Assembly: GCF_001043025.1 (NCBI RefSeq)
Contig: NZ_JYLD01000002.1
Coordinates: 248,001-312,000, forward strand
Source: Pseudomonas helleri
GTDB taxonomy: Bacteria > Pseudomonadota > Gammaproteobacteria > Pseudomonadales > Pseudomonadaceae
Length of the DNA stretch: 64,000 nt
Direction of reading: 5' to 3'
Shown: positions 63,111 through 64,000 of the stretch, in pieces
Layout of the letters: every line of letters begins with the position of its first letter
Numbering within the stretch: the first letter of the stretch is position 1
Made by a program: the position numbers and the translations under genes
The notes under the pieces: generated by a model
What the model was told of the DNA's origin: nothing
Seen by the model: only the letters and a program-made list of their open reading frames with translations
The model's database searches: none

Positions 63111-63122
63111 GGTTGGTGTGCT

Positions 63123-64000
63123 TTAAATCCGCCCGGTCGGCGCATACGGCGTCGGGTCGATAATCGGCTCACGGCCCAGCAACAGGTCGGCAAACAACTG
63201 ACACGACGCTGGCGCCAGCACCAGGCCGTTACGGTAGTGCCCGCAGTTAAGCCACAACCCGTCAAACCCAGACATCCGGCCAATGTACGGGATGCCCTCA
63301 GGCGAGCCCGGTCGCAGGCCAGCCCAATGCCCCACCAGTTCGGCATCCGCCAGCGCAGGGATCAACTCAACGGCCGAAGCCTTAAGGCTTTCAAGCGCTA
63401 CGTCGGTCGGCGTTTTATCAAAGCCTTCGTGCTCCAGCGTACTGCCGATCAGGATATGCCCATCCCGGCGCGGGATCGCATAACGGCCTTTTGCCAAGAC
63501 CATGCTCGACAGCAGATCAGGCGCGCACTTGTACAAGATCATCTGCCCTTTTACCGGCTCCACTGGCAGCTCCAGGCCCAAAAGGCCCAGCAACTCGCCG
63601 CTCCAGGCACCCGCCGACAACACCACCTGATCGCCGCGAATCTCACCCTGCGCGGTGTTCACACCGGCAATGGTGCTGCCCTCACGGATAAACCCCTGCA
63701 CTTCACAGTGTTCATGGACCGTCACATTCGCCATGGCGTGCAGCGCCGCTTTCAGTGATTTAACCAGCCGCGGGTTACGCACGTTTGCCACATCCGCCAT
63801 GTAAATCGCCCGCGAGTAGCCACCACCCAGCACCGGTACGGCCTGTTCTACTGCCGGGATCTCAACGGCACTTAAAGGGCGACCTTCACGCTGCGCCCAC
63901 GCCAGCGCTTGCTCTTGGTCTTCAAGGTCCATCCAGTACAGGCCGGTGGTGTGGACTTCTGGATCAACACCGGTGGTGGTGAACAGACGGTCGGCCAGTT
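63123..64000 (-). CDS. thiO: Glycine oxidase ThiO, 5' end beyond the window
   Basis: FAD-dependent amine oxidase (DAO family) missing its N-terminal part: the frame is open to base 63998 without a start, so the FAD-binding Gly motif lies outside the window. Visible features are the central substrate domain (PVLGGGYSRAIYMADVANVRNP, here as several motifs), QVVLSAGAWSGELLG, GQMILYK and the C-terminal AGLRPGSPEGIPYIGR with NCGHYRNGLVLAPA, typical of ThiO. It produces glyoxylate imine for the thiazole ring of thiamine in many bacteria. The methionine at 63932 is internal. The pilSR genes expected between bamD and thiO in P. aeruginosa are absent. Confidence 0.88.
   Translation of the reverse strand, partial: LADRLFTTTGVDPEVHTTGLYWMDLEDQEQALAWAQREGRPLSAVEIPAVEQAVPVLGGGYSRAIYMADVANVRNPRLVKSLKAALHAMANVTVHEHCEVQGFIREGSTIAGVNTAQGEIRGDQVVLSAGAWSGELLGLLGLELPVEPVKGQMILYKCAPDLLSSMVLAKGRYAIPRRDGHILIGSTLEHEGFDKTPTDVALESLKASAVELIPALADAELVGHWAGLRPGSPEGIPYIGRMSGFDGLWLNCGHYRNGLVLAPASCQLFADLLLGREPIIDPTPYAPTGRI

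Overview
The window looks like chromosomal DNA of a Pseudomonas species outside the P. aeruginosa clade (fluorescens/putida/fragi-like). The evidence is GC-rich coding sequence, many 'GTAGGAGCGAGCTTG' REP elements, and long stretches where gene order matches what I recall of the P. aeruginosa PA4513-PA4548 block: piuB-piuA-piuC-Sel1-speC, ampE-ampD-DUF1631-nadC, pilA-pilC-pilD-coaE-yacG, ndh, tRNA cluster-clpB-pgeF-rluD-bamD, then thiO. The species assignment is inference; no rRNA is present.

Layout. 1-5455: dipeptide ABC transporter dppABCDF (dppA cut by the window edge). 5797-7380: prfC on the minus strand. 7718-11169: an osmoprotectant-type ABC transporter (permease, binding protein, permease, ATPase with CBS domains). 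11450-18503: an accessory block with a delta-60 repeat protein, a lipoprotein resembling the Pseudomonas halovibrin HvnC family, a second leuCD pair, REP and long intergenic repeats, a LysR regulator and a haloacetate dehalogenase-type hydrolase. A 78-bp sequence is present twice here, on both sides of the lipoprotein gene and over the leuC start. 18615-23182: a two-component system divergent from a TonB-dependent siderophore receptor. 23579-31878: ornithine decarboxylase, then the iron cluster Sel1/piuC/piuA/piuB with Fur-like sites, and a small Cys-rich exported protein. 32093-38980: fructose PTS operon fruBKA and its regulator fruR. 38990-44025: TatD-family hydrolase, ampED, a DUF1631 protein, nadC. 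44109-46099: a DNA alkylation repair pair (Ada-AlkA fusion plus Ogt). 46182-49720: pilA, pilC, pilD, coaE, yacG, with no pilB. 49801-52015: DUF1780 protein, a small interrupted reading frame, NADH dehydrogenase-like enzyme. 52074-56143: gadB, glsA and gadC, together a glutamine/glutamate acid-resistance and GABA module. 56372-56784: tRNA-Asn, -Pro, -Lys and a second tRNA-Pro. 57092-62984: clpB, pgeF, rluD, bamD and a PP0621-type small protein. 63123-64000: the 3' part of thiO.

Several regulatory sites can be read directly: a sigma-54 promoter before pilA, a sigma-32 promoter before clpB, a Cra/FruR operator between fruB and fruR, Fur-like boxes between piuC and piuA, sigma-70 promoters for nadC and the tRNA cluster, and several intrinsic terminators. 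I see no CRISPR array, prophage, transposase, rRNA or plasmid origin. I found no clearly unknown multi-gene system. The best leads are the duplicated leuC leader around the HvnC-like lipoprotein, the leuCD/LysR/dehalogenase module, the upstream reading frame before speC, and the frame with one internal stop between DUF1780 and ndh.
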